This document shows, piece by piece, positions 40,602 to 49,805 of a stretch of DNA of 64,000 nt. Source of the stretch: Bacillus sp. T3 (GTDB taxonomy: Bacteria > Bacillota > Bacilli > Bacillales > Cytobacillaceae); assembly GCF_033449965.1 (NCBI RefSeq), contig NZ_CP137761.1, positions 4,092,001 through 4,156,000 of the forward strand, in the 5' to 3' direction. Numbering within the stretch: the stretch's first letter is position 1; each line of letters begins with the position of its first letter. The notes below the pieces were generated by a model that had not been told where the DNA came from, ran no database searches, and saw only the letters and a program-made list of their open reading frames with translations. The position numbers and the translations under genes are program-made.

Positions 40602-42118
40602 GATTGTTCACCAGTATTTTGAATTACATTATATGTGTCAAGGTCAAGCCATGAGCCTTTAACATATTTTACATAAATTTGATGGATGGGTTGAACATGA
40701 TTAAATAGATCACAAAGCGTAAGATCTTTGAAATCATCTCGCTTAGATAGTTCTTCCAATGCTGCCTTTATTACCTTGGAACCATTTCCCGATACTTTCC
40801 AAAGGCCAATAAATTCACCATGAATGTTTTCATCTGCTGTAGCTTGGGTCATATTAATCAATTCAACATTTTTTGAATAAAGCATTTTTGAATAGGGACT
40901 TTGGGTAGTGACAAGGTTTTTCCCGTTTTGTTGTTTATCATAGTCTGGATCGACAATGATTGTAATATCACCTTGATCTTCCACAAGCTCACTAAGAAGG
41001 TGTGGCTTATAAATCATTTCACCATAGCTGATTAACGTATTCTCCCCAAATTTCTCACGAGCTTTGTATAATCCAGTTAGTTCGCCTTCATCCGTTTTTA
41101 TATCTGTCCCGTCTAAACCATTCGTTCCAACCCCAATTTTTACGATATCACTCATACCATACTCCTTGAGACCATTCATTTGTTCAGTAATGAGTGGCTC
41201 TGCTTCTACGCGTCTGACAAGAATAATCGAGTTATGATTTTTGCTAGCGGTATTCAAGTAGATTTGTTCTGCACAGGCTAGCTCTTCAGCGCCTTGAAGG
41301 CGAAACACTTCCTCTAATGGAGTAACATTCTTCTCTACATTAACGAGGCTTTCATCTTGATAAATTTGACTAGTTGTTTGTTTAATGGCCTTAATTGAGG
41401 CTCGGAGGTTGTGATTGGCCCAGATACAAAGACCTACTCCCAATTCACGGAAACGATTTGTCGGTACCGAATAGTATTTAGTCGGCACGATTACAACTGG
41501 AAGCCTGCCAGCCCATTCCTTCATAAATGCCTCAATTTCAGTTAAATCTGACCGCTTACTGTGCATAAGGATGGCATCTGTTCCTGCCTGGCGATAGGCT
41601 TCTGCCCGTTTTAACGCTTCCGTTAGACCCCATCCGGCAATAAAGGCCTCAACACGAGAAACGACAACAAAATCGTCATCGTGCTGGCTATCCTTCATTG
41701 CTTTGATTTTTCCGCTAAATTCATCAATATCAGCTAGTGGCTGCGCTTCCCCTTTAATAAAAGAATTCGTTTTCGGAAAAATTTTATCCTCAATGCAGAC
41801 ACCACCGATTTGGCGTTGCTCGAGCTTTTTTACCAATCTCCGCGCATTATTAAAATTCCCATACCCTGTGTCCCCATCTAGTAAAATGGGAATGGAGGTT
41901 GCATCGCTCATAAACTCCAAAACATCTAAAACTTGAGTCCATGAGGCTTCGTTATTATCGCGAACACCCATAGAGGCTGATATCGATAATCCACTGCCCC
42001 AAATTCCCTTAAAGCCAGCTTCTTCCACGATTTTGGCAGACAAAGCATGATGTGCCTCCATGATGAATTCAAGCGGTTTACTTGTGATTAAGTTCCTAAG
42101 TTGAGTTGTTTTCTTCAT
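40598..42118 (-). CDS. aepX: phosphoenolpyruvate mutase with C-terminal extension
   Basis: The committing enzyme of phosphonate biosynthesis, rearranging PEP to phosphonopyruvate. It has 506 residues. Residues 1-290 hold the isocitrate-lyase-like barrel with 'LLDGDTGYGNFNNARR' (Asp81, Asp83) and the mutase signature 'EDKIFPKTNSF' (110-120). The distal ~210 residues ('RREVAEPLIT'-like start to 'TIIVDPDYD') resemble a reduced nucleotidyltransferase domain without a clear G-x-G-x-R loop. Such fusions exist in the family, but here the catalytic nucleotidyltransferase appears to be the next-but-one gene. Confidence 0.93.
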   Translation of the reverse strand: MKKTTQLRNLITSKPLEFIMEAHHALSAKIVEEAGFKGIWGSGLSISASMGVRDNNEASWTQVLDVLEFMSDATSIPILLDGDTGYGNFNNARRLVKKLEQRQIGGVCIEDKIFPKTNSFIKGEAQPLADIDEFSGKIKAMKDSQHDDDFVVVSRVEAFIAGWGLTEALKRAEAYRQAGTDAILMHSKRSDLTEIEAFMKEWAGRLPVVIVPTKYYSVPTNRFRELGVGLCIWANHNLRASIKAIKQTTSQIYQDESLVNVEKNVTPLEEVFRLQGAEELACAEQIYLNTASKNHNSIILVRRVEAEPLITEQMNGLKEYGMSDIVKIGVGTNGLDGTDIKTDEGELTGLYKAREKFGENTLISYGEMIYKPHLLSELVEDQGDITIIVDPDYDKQQNGKNLVTTQSPYSKMLYSKNVELINMTQATADENIHGEFIGLWKVSGNGSKVIKAALEELSKRDDFKDLTLCDLFNHVQPIHQIYVKYVKGSWLDLDTYNVIQNTGEQS

Positions 42119-42138
42119 GGCCTACTCTCCTTGATTTT

Positions 42139-43555
42139 TCACTTATCCTCAGCTGGGATTAGTTTTTTTCTAAGCTCTTGAAAGCTTGGTTTTTTCATAA
42201 CGCGATGGGTAACCTTAAGAAGAACATTTGTATCATCCTTTAGGTGTGGTTCGATGACCTCAAACACTTCTTCACCCGTTTCGCAAAAATAAAGCTTATC
42301 TTGCGGGTACCCTAGTTTTAATGCAGATTCTCCGATTACACGCGCTTTTTCACCAACAATAACCAAGAGATCGATATCTGCCTCAAATGCCGCTTTTCCC
42401 ATTTCACTATATTGTTCAAAAGCATGTGTCCCACTCCCTAACTGCGGCATATAGCCTAAGAGGGCAATCGATTTCTTATTAGTTGAAACATTTTTCAACA
42501 CTTGAAGTGCCGAAATCATTGAAAGCGGAGCGGAATTCCAAGTATCATCGATCACGGTGCATCCATATACGCCATTATTTAATTCTAAATGCGATTTCAC
42601 TTGTTTAAATGACGAAAGTCTTGAAATAGCAGTAGGAATCGTTATTCCCACATATGAAACTGCGGCGATAGCTGCTAAAGCATTGTATACATTGTGTTCT
42701 CCATAACCCGGAACAAAGGCATGGTAGCTCTGATCATCATGTTTAAAAGTGAAGTTCATGCCACCGGTACCAAAGTGAGATTTCTCAATTTTATAATGCG
42801 ACTTTTGATCCTTTCCCACATAGATAACATTTTTATATGGTTGTGGATCAATCACCTTTTTAATATTTTCATCATCAGCATTCAGGATCAAGATGCCATT
42901 CTCACGATCAAGACCTTCGACGATTTCCCCTTTCGCTTTCATATAAATCTCAGGTGTTTCACAATCGGCCAAATGGTGAACCCCGATATTTAGAAGAATT
43001 CGAATTTGTGGTTTAAAGGCCCTACAGGCTACTCTTAAATAGCCCGGATAGGCGACTGGCATTTCAAAGACGGCAACCTCCGTATCCTCATTTATCCCGG
43101 TCACATATCGCAAATTAACTGACATTGAATTCATACTCTTCCACGTCGCCTTAACGTTAAAATCATCTTGGAGGATTTGCTTCATCATTTCCTTGGTCGT
43201 TGTTTTCCCACAAGTCCCAGTGACTCCAATGACTGGGATATCAAACATCCCACGATAATACTCAATAAAATTCCAGTAGGCTGCATCTAAATCTTCCGTC
43301 TCAATCAGCACTATTTCATTGCTAAGAGCCGGTACAAAGCTCTGGCTTATCTGTGATGATCACAATCGCTTTATTATCTTTCCAGGACTTACCTCTAATT
43401 CTTTCATGGTCCATATGAAAGACCAAAGTATGGTCGTCGATTTCTTTGGAAGTCCAATCCATTGCCCTTTTAATGATTAGGTTTTGGTCTCCTTGACCGT
43501 GAACGATATATTTACCAATCTGTGCTAGTATTTCTTCAAGGCTTAAGCTTTTCAT
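42139..43555 (-). pseudogene. MurF-like Mur ligase, frameshifted (possibly sequence error)
   Basis: Two frames form one Mur ligase. The first (43555-43322, 77 residues) is the N-terminal substrate domain, 'MKSLSLEEILAQIGKYIVHG'. The second (43311 to 42139) has the ATP-binding loop 'GVTGTCGKTTTKEMMK', the acidic 'VFEMPVAYPG', 'NIGVHHLADCETPE' and 'DDTWNSAPLSM'. Family members join an amino acid or dipeptide to a carboxylate using ATP. Frames switch between about 43315 and 43345, a stretch with a CCGG and an odd CCAGA, so a one-base consensus error is likely. It is in an operon with the amidoligase and phosphonate genes; the non-canonical context argues against the housekeeping murF. Confidence 0.78.
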
Positions 43556-43574
43556 TTGAAATCACCTCGCCATT

Positions 43575-46187
43575 TTATACTTTAAAATCCTCACCCTCAT
43601 ATCCAGCTAATGATGCCGCGTAATTTAGGAGTCGGACTCCAGCTAAATTCCGTAGTTGATATGCTCCTATTTGTGAAAAAAGATTATCGGGTTTTGAATT
43701 AATTTCAAGGAGTTTAATTGAATTATATTGGTCTATGCATAAGTCAACGGCCATTTCCCCAAAAGTTCCGATTTTATGTTCTACTGTTGTTACTATATTC
43801 CGAGCAATCTTGCCTAACATTAATGTCATCGCTCTACGCTCATTTGGGTCGATATATAACTGATTGAACACCTTGCTGATTCGAAGATTTAATTCCGTCT
43901 CTTCTGTCATTACGTCCTCTGTAGTTAGTCGTGTCACCATTCCTGTTCGAAACCATCTTTGCTGTCCGTTTTTTTGCATATAGACTCTAATTTCGAGATT
44001 TTTTCCATTGTACTGCTTTCGCCTTATCCCTTCCTGAATAATATAAGGTCTTTCATTTATTAAAGTGCTGACTGTTTGCTCAAGCTCTTCTATACTTTGA
44101 AGTGTATGGGTTTGCTTTTGTTTAATATTCATCCACAGTATTCCGGTTGGGCGCCTGATGACACGAATAACTCCCTTACTCAAGGAGCCACCGACTGGCT
44201 TTAGGTAAATCTCGCCATACTGATTTAGCATCATGGTTAATTCAACTGGATTTTCTAATAGACAAGTTTTGGGCAAATATTGTTCATATTCATTGATTAG
44301 TAGTTGATGAGTTTCCCATTTGTTACGAGTGAGAATGGATAGCTTGGTAGGATTAATAAAGGGAATATGGCAGGAATATTGAAGCTTAGCACGAATCTCA
44401 TCGACTTTTTGGTTTTTTCCAGTTACTAAACGATCGTAGATAACAGCTGGAAATGGAAAAAGCCCTTCACCATAACTGGTTTCACCTTTAATCATTTGTT
44501 TTTCCCAATCAATGTCCTTTGGTTCAAACATGTAAATAAGCATTTGCTTATCTGTAGCAAGTCGTTCAAGGTGATGAAAATACGTTGTTTGGCGATCAAA
44601 AGGCCGAAGTGCAAGAATGCCAATAATCGGTCCGAGCGAAATCACTCCATTTTCAGATGTGATTTTCGGATTCCATCCGGCAGGGACAGATAATTTCTCA
44701 CGAAGTTCCCTTGAAAGCTGTACCATGTTTGAATTACGGAAAGAAAATGGATAAGGGCGCACTATCGCTTGAGAAATTCGATTTCCTGCTCGAATATAAG
44801 TGGTCTCTCCTTCTTTTAGACCGTACTTCAATCTTGTTTTCTTCGGAATTAAGACTACCATTCCACGACTATATTGCTGTGTTGATATAGTAAGACCCCA
44901 ATTAAGGCGGATGTCACTCGCTTCTGAATATGGATAGCCTTCTTCAATTGCCTCAAATAAAAATTGAAGCTCACTCTCAAATTTGTGATAACTAGATGTT
45001 TTTACTAAATTCCCCTTTATTTCTGGCCAAAATTCCTTTAGGAACACAGAGTTCCCATTGTAGTAGGCGCGTTGAATGATAGGGTCAAACAAAAAGAGAT
45101 TCGGTAATTCTTGATAATTTTCCGCAACGAGTCTTGCTAAACTTAAAATTCCAAGCGATAATTTAGGATCGAGTATCCAAGAGCTTAATGAGATATACTC
45201 AAATCCATAAGGCTTTTCCCGAAATCTACCCAAGCCTCCATGATTGGTTCTTCTTCTTAGCTTTGCTGTTTTTGGATTTTCAATCATTGCAAACGGAATG
45301 GCCATATATTGATCCAGGGCTCGAAGCAAGGATAGTGATACATCCATCCCAAAATGAATGTGTCCCCCACACTGATATCCTGTAAAGGGCATACTTCCAG
45401 CCCTGAATTGTACATTTTCGTAAGGAATCATTTCAGATGCTTTTTTTATCACATTTTTAAGATGTTCGAACAGTTGCAGATGTGTATCAGCTTTTTCAGG
45501 TCTAATTTCAATTAATGCATAATCTCCACTATCCTGTTCAATTTGTCTCTCATCACACCCTATCTCTCCACCTGATGAGAAAAAGGTGGATGCAGGTAAA
45601 AGCTCATCATCATGACTTAGCATAAACTCAATATCTGCCCCCATTGTAAACGATCGTTTTGGTGTAAATTCAGGTTCGCGATAAGTGGTATCAGCTGGGT
45701 TAATGTCAGTAATAATGATAGATTCATTGTTTAATACCCCAAGCTTCACAAAACCATTGCTTAGTCCCGTCACATATAGTGCTCGTATCGCAGCTGAGCA
45801 CCACTCAGCCGGAATAGTACTTTTGTCTACCCGCGTCCATTTCCACCCAAATGCTTTTGTACGAATTTGTATATCATGGAAGATAACCTGGTCGCCAACA
45901 GCCATTTGAACACCTTTTACAGATAGTCCCTCAATTTCTAACATGTATTCTGATCCAATTGCATACATTTTTGTAAAAAAATCTATATCCTCGCTTTCTG
46001 CTTGCTCCTTGGAATGGATAATCGTCACATCTTTTCCGTTATGGTCGCCAAACTTTCTTCCGATGATAGGAAACTTACATCTTTTTGGATCAACAAGTTC
46101 AATACATGGTACATTATTCAAAAGTAGAATTTGAAGCAATTGCTCTGTGTCTTTTACCATATAGAATCGCTTTCCCGTCAATTCCAT
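43575..46187 (-). CDS. amidoligase / YheCD-like ATP-grasp fusion protein
   Basis: An 870-residue protein with two ligase modules. The first ~370 residues resemble the COOH-NH2 ligase type 2 (phage phiEco32-like amidoligase): 'FTMGADIEFMLS', 'EIRPEKAD' and the 'QCGGHIHFG' motif. The last ~440 resemble YheC/YheD endospore-associated ATP-grasp proteins: 'PTKLSILTRNKWETHQLL', 'IYLKPVGGSLSKGVIRV', 'LEIRVYMQK' and the metal-binding 'LLEINSKPDN'. Both fold types form amide bonds with ATP. The ATG at 46187 follows GGGGGTTATACAT. As first gene of the phosphonate operon it may build a peptide or amide scaffold; the product is unknown. Confidence 0.82.
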   Translation of the reverse strand: MELTGKRFYMVKDTEQLLQILLLNNVPCIELVDPKRCKFPIIGRKFGDHNGKDVTIIHSKEQAESEDIDFFTKMYAIGSEYMLEIEGLSVKGVQMAVGDQVIFHDIQIRTKAFGWKWTRVDKSTIPAEWCSAAIRALYVTGLSNGFVKLGVLNNESIIITDINPADTTYREPEFTPKRSFTMGADIEFMLSHDDELLPASTFFSSGGEIGCDERQIEQDSGDYALIEIRPEKADTHLQLFEHLKNVIKKASEMIPYENVQFRAGSMPFTGYQCGGHIHFGMDVSLSLLRALDQYMAIPFAMIENPKTAKLRRRTNHGGLGRFREKPYGFEYISLSSWILDPKLSLGILSLARLVAENYQELPNLFLFDPIIQRAYYNGNSVFLKEFWPEIKGNLVKTSSYHKFESELQFLFEAIEEGYPYSEASDIRLNWGLTISTQQYSRGMVVLIPKKTRLKYGLKEGETTYIRAGNRISQAIVRPYPFSFRNSNMVQLSRELREKLSVPAGWNPKITSENGVISLGPIIGILALRPFDRQTTYFHHLERLATDKQMLIYMFEPKDIDWEKQMIKGETSYGEGLFPFPAVIYDRLVTGKNQKVDEIRAKLQYSCHIPFINPTKLSILTRNKWETHQLLINEYEQYLPKTCLLENPVELTMMLNQYGEIYLKPVGGSLSKGVIRVIRRPTGILWMNIKQKQTHTLQSIEELEQTVSTLINERPYIIQEGIRRKQYNGKNLEIRVYMQKNGQQRWFRTGMVTRLTTEDVMTEETELNLRISKVFNQLYIDPNERRAMTLMLGKIARNIVTTVEHKIGTFGEMAVDLCIDQYNSIKLLEINSKPDNLFSQIGAYQLRNLAGVRLLNYAASLAGYEGEDFKV

Positions 46188-46315
46188 ATGTATAACCCCC
46201 AATTTGTAGAAAGTCACGTAAGCCAACTTCCTAGTTTTTACAATAACCAGTTAATTATTAATATATTATGAAACGGGTTAGATGTTTCACGATAGTTTTT
46301 TTATTGGATAAAAAT

Positions 46316-46346
46316 TAAAAATGGCAAACTTTTTCGTTTGCCAAAA
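46316..46346 (-). terminator. hairpin with T-tract in the divergent leader
   Basis: TGGCAAAC/GTTTGCCA with a T-rich tail on the minus strand, about 130 bases before the start at 46187. It could be an attenuator for the phosphonate operon or a block to antisense transcription. Confidence 0.5.
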
Positions 46347-46418
46347 TGCACTTATTCTATTCTTTGGCATTAATTAATCATTAAGCAAATGTTTGATAGA
46401 GGATTTGGAGGTATGTTT

Positions 46419-47099
46419 ATGGTCATTCCGTATATTTTAAAATCCTATGTGAAATATCATAAAGGCAAAGGCTTTATTTGTGGTCATGTCGATGCTTTAC
46501 ACGCAACCCCCCCTGCCGCCGATAAATATACAGATAAATTGGTTGAAATGCTCATTAAGCAGGTGGGATGTGCTGGGATTATTAGTACAGTTTCAAGATT
46601 AGATTGTGACCTTAATCGTATTCCAAATCATGATAACCAAGCTGGCGTTGCAGAATATCGCAAAGCAATCAATGACATCTTACATTATCTGCACATCGTT
46701 GATTTAGATAATAAACTTACGACTCCATACTTGCACTTCTCTTTTCATGGAATGAAGGATATAAATTATGGTCCGATGGCGATGGAAATTGGAACTCAAC
46801 GCGGACAATCCTGTTCACCTGAGGTTAGTACATGGTTAAAAGAGAAAGTAAAGGAAGGAGCTCTACATATTTCCCCAGAAATAATGATTGTGTTCGACAA
46901 TAAATTCAAAGGGAATGAATCAATCAATGCTCATCGACATGGTGATCAGAACGGTTATACAGGTTACGGTCAGCACTTCCATTCCTTTCAAATTGAGCTA
47001 TCTAAAACGATTCGTAGGAAATACTTATCTGAGCTGAGTATTTTATTTGCTAATATTATGCAGGACTTTCAAACTCATTTCGTAACCAATTCACTTTAA
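46419..47099 (+). CDS. N-formylglutamate amidohydrolase-like protein
   Basis: A 226-residue protein resembling the FGase/zinc-carboxypeptidase-like family. 'GHVDALHATPPAADKYTDKL', 'STVSRLDCDLNRIPN' (compare the S/R-rich 'DxNR' motif of FGase) and 'HFSFHGMKD' place the metal and substrate residues. 'INAHRHGDQNGYTGYGQHFH' near the end adds a His-rich segment. The ATG at 46419 has GGAGG 7 bases upstream; earlier in-frame ATGs at 46389 and 46413 do not fit. It is divergent from the amidoligase gene. FGase-like genes are known companions of amidoligases and may trim or recycle the amide product. Confidence 0.72.
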   Translation: MVIPYILKSYVKYHKGKGFICGHVDALHATPPAADKYTDKLVEMLIKQVGCAGIISTVSRLDCDLNRIPNHDNQAGVAEYRKAINDILHYLHIVDLDNKLTTPYLHFSFHGMKDINYGPMAMEIGTQRGQSCSPEVSTWLKEKVKEGALHISPEIMIVFDNKFKGNESINAHRHGDQNGYTGYGQHFHSFQIELSKTIRRKYLSELSILFANIMQDFQTHFVTNSL

Positions 47100-47127
47100 A
47101 AGCTTGTACAAAATAACGTAAATCAGC

Positions 47128-47997
47128 TTATTCCCCCAGAAGATCCTGAATATACCTTGGTAAAACAAATGAAGCTAAAAATATCTCTTTGGAAATGTAT
47201 TTTGTATCCATATCCTGCAATTTGCTGAGGTCTGCAGTAATTGGATCATGTTTCTTGGAAGCAATCGTAAAACTCCATAATCCACATGGGAAAAGTGGTA
47301 TGGTCATTATATAAGTACGAACTACCGGGAATAGCTCTCGTAGGCTATTAACCGTTCTTTTTAATGTCGATTGATTATAAAAGGGTGATCCTGATTGAAA
47401 TCCAACTACACCATCTTCAGAAAGAGCATTGTATACAAACTTATAAAAGTCTGAACTAAACAACTTCTTTCCTGGCCCAACTGGATCGGGACGATCAATT
47501 AACAGAACATCATAAGCACCATCTTGCTTTTGTATCCATTCATAGCCATCATCAAAAATCATGTGAAGTCTCGGATCATTTTCATATGCAGTCGTGGGTG
47601 TTAACCATTTTTGACATAATTCAATCACGTGCTTATCAATTTCCACGACATCAATTTTTTCAATGTCTTTGTATTTCATCGTTTCACGTGCGTTCCCACA
47701 ATCACCACCCCCTATCATCGCAACCCTCTTTGGATTAGGATGCGTCACAATCGGAACGTGACTAATCATCTCATTATAAATAAACCCATCCGCAGTGGAG
47801 ATTTGTGGGGTCCCATCCAACACTAACATTCTTCCGAATCCAGCTGTATCAACAATACTAATTTGCTGAAATTCTGATTTTTTATAATCGAGTAAATCCT
47901 TCACCTTATAGTGTATTCTTAATTTTGCATTGGCTACATAATTCGATATCCATAAGACACCATTATCATCTTTTTTAAAACCTTTCCGCTCGGACAT
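47128..47997 (-). CDS. spermidine synthase-like aminopropyltransferase with altered motifs
   Basis: A 289-residue SpeE-family protein with the Rossmann core 'RVAMIGGGDCGNARETMKY' and 'IDVVEIDKHVIELC'. The usual catalytic 'DSTDPVGP' segment reads 'LLIDRPDPVGPGKKLF', the usual 'QTDNPWF'-like segment reads 'FQSGSPFYN', and the glycine loop has Cys for Gly. It therefore may use a different amine or be a divergent paralogue. The ATG at 47997 follows GGGGGTGGGAAC; the frame to 48069 is not needed. No speD or agmatinase gene is nearby. Confidence 0.85.
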   Translation of the reverse strand: MSERKGFKKDDNGVLWISNYVANAKLRIHYKVKDLLDYKKSEFQQISIVDTAGFGRMLVLDGTPQISTADGFIYNEMISHVPIVTHPNPKRVAMIGGGDCGNARETMKYKDIEKIDVVEIDKHVIELCQKWLTPTTAYENDPRLHMIFDDGYEWIQKQDGAYDVLLIDRPDPVGPGKKLFSSDFYKFVYNALSEDGVVGFQSGSPFYNQSTLKRTVNSLRELFPVVRTYIMTIPLFPCGLWSFTIASKKHDPITADLSKLQDMDTKYISKEIFLASFVLPRYIQDLLGE

Positions 47998-48201
47998 GTT
48001 CCCACCCCCTTCCATGTTTTTAATATAGAGTATGTAAATGCTACAAGCCTTGATATCATTCAAGTGCACATATTTACTAAGACCACAGAATCTTTAGTAA
48101 TACCTTTTATTTAGTGAATAATTAATGTTATTCTAAAAATAGACATATTTATTATTTCTATAACTATCCATTGATTATCACAATAAAGAAGGAGAACATA
48201 A

Positions 48202-49086
48202 ATGGATTTTCATCAGCTTTACGTTTTTACAAAAGTAGTAGAGCATAAAAGTTTTTCGAAGGCTGCAGATGCTGTTTTTTTGAGCCAATCGACTGTGAGT
48301 TCACACATCCAAACATTAGAAAAAACGCTAAATGTTCACCTGTTTGATCGGATAGGTCGTGAAAGTATTCCCACACCATATGGAGAGCGCTTGTACGTTT
48401 GGGCCCAAAAGATATTATTAATGAAGGATCAAGCGTTACTTGATTTAAATTCCGGTATGGCGGAATTCCAAGGGATTATGAGAATCGCAGTCAGTTCCGT
48501 ACCTGGACAATTTATTTTACCGCGGATGGTCAAACGGTTTCGTGATGAATTTCCTAAGGTGACGTTTGATATTAACCAATCCTCCTCCAAGCTTGTAGCT
48601 GAACAAGTTTTAAATGGCTCAGTAGATTTTGCTGTTTTAGGAGAAAAATACGAAAATGATCGGTTGCACTACATCCCATTATTAAAAGAGAAATTAGTCC
48701 TCATTACCTCTACCGAAACAGACCTTAACAGTCCTGTTTGTATTCGCGATATTTTACATCTGCCATTTATCATGAGACATGCCGATTCGGGAACTCAATC
48801 AATTTTAGAAAAGTCACTTAAAAGCCATCAGATTTCAAAAGATAATCTAAATATTATTGCCTACACCGATGATGGCCAAAGCCTGATTCAGTTTGTCATT
48901 CAAAATGTTGGCATTTCGATTGTTTCTGAAATTGTTGCTAAGGATTATGAGGCCAAAAAGCTTATTAACCTTTATGAAATTGAAAATTTTAATGAGGAAC
49001 GCTATTTTTATCTCGTTTATAACAAAAATAAAACACTATCCCTGACATCAAAATTATTTATTGACCAAGTTTCAAAATGGCTTTAA
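48202..49086 (+). CDS. LysR family regulator beside the selenoprotein cluster
   Basis: A 294-residue LysR-type regulator. The N-terminal winged helix is 'YVFTKVVEHKSFSKAADAVF' followed by 'LSQSTVSSHIQTLEK'; a CysB/CysL-like periplasmic-binding-protein effector domain follows. The start follows AGAAGGAGAACATAA. The next genes, in convergent orientation beyond a shared terminator, are the UGA-containing cluster. Public annotation has a family named 'selenium metabolism-associated LysR', which this resembles in type and position (from memory, unverified). It probably controls the cluster in response to a sulfur or selenium signal. Confidence 0.88.
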   Translation: MDFHQLYVFTKVVEHKSFSKAADAVFLSQSTVSSHIQTLEKTLNVHLFDRIGRESIPTPYGERLYVWAQKILLMKDQALLDLNSGMAEFQGIMRIAVSSVPGQFILPRMVKRFRDEFPKVTFDINQSSSKLVAEQVLNGSVDFAVLGEKYENDRLHYIPLLKEKLVLITSTETDLNSPVCIRDILHLPFIMRHADSGTQSILEKSLKSHQISKDNLNIIAYTDDGQSLIQFVIQNVGISIVSEIVAKDYEAKKLINLYEIENFNEERYFYLVYNKNKTLSLTSKLFIDQVSKWL

Positions 49087-49093
49087 TGCTCAC

Positions 49094-49140
49094 AAAAAAA
49101 CAGTACAATTCCTGATTCGCAAGGAATTGTACTGTTTTTT
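49094..49140. terminator. bidirectional terminator between LysR gene and ynj-like cluster
   Basis: A long perfect stem (AAACAGTACAATTCCT / AGGAATTGTACTGTTT) with A-run and T-run on its two sides. Confidence 0.9.
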
Positions 49141-49741
49141 AGTCTTTTAAAATTCTCCGGGCTTCAAGCAGTCTTTGTAATCCTGTTACGATTTCGACAA
49201 CTATGAAAACGATTGTCCATAGGACTAGCTGATTCTGAAACAGGGCTAAAAATGAAAATAAAATAAAACCTTCTGTCCGTTCAGCCAGACCAGGCTGATA
49301 ATAAAATGATTTCATACTCTGCTTGTCTGATACAGCCCCAACGGTCAAAAAGATTGTCATTGTAAAAATGATCGAAATCGCTAATATCAAAAACAGAAAT
49401 AGGATTTTTGGATCTGGATACTTTAACGCTAGGGCGAGTAAAATCCCAGTCTCCACAACCCGATCAAAGGTGACATCAAGTACCGTTCCCCATGCTGAGG
49501 TCGTTTTACTTTGTCTGGCCATGCTCCCATCAACAGCATCTAAAAAACCTGAAATCCAAAGAACGATGACACCGAAAATCGGCATATCATAGTATATGAG
49601 CATACTTGCAGATACACCGACAAGAAAGGCCATAACTGTTACTTGATTAGCAGATAAGCCTCGATTCAAGAAAAATTGAGCGGTCGACTGAATCGATGGT
49701 TGGACAAGTGCACGTCCATGTGTATCTAGCATTTTCGCCAC
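49139..49741 (-). CDS. CDP-alcohol phosphatidyltransferase (YnjF-like)
   Basis: A 200-residue membrane protein with about six helices. The signature D-G-x2-A-R-x8-G-x3-D-x3-D is complete: 'DAVDGSMARQSKTTSAWG' then 'TVLDVTFD'. It transfers a phosphatidyl or phospho-alcohol group from a CDP-alcohol. E. coli YnjF is the counterpart in the ynjABCDEF locus. It is the last gene of the cluster, 64 bases after the ATPase stop. Substrate alcohol unknown. Confidence 0.9.
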   Translation of the reverse strand: MAKMLDTHGRALVQPSIQSTAQFFLNRGLSANQVTVMAFLVGVSASMLIYYDMPIFGVIVLWISGFLDAVDGSMARQSKTTSAWGTVLDVTFDRVVETGILLALALKYPDPKILFLFLILAISIIFTMTIFLTVGAVSDKQSMKSFYYQPGLAERTEGFILFSFLALFQNQLVLWTIVFIVVEIVTGLQRLLEARRILKD

Positions 49742-49805
49742 ACCTCTTCCTTTAATTAAACAATTATTCTATCCATATAGTTCCTATATTTAGATTATCT
49801 CTACA

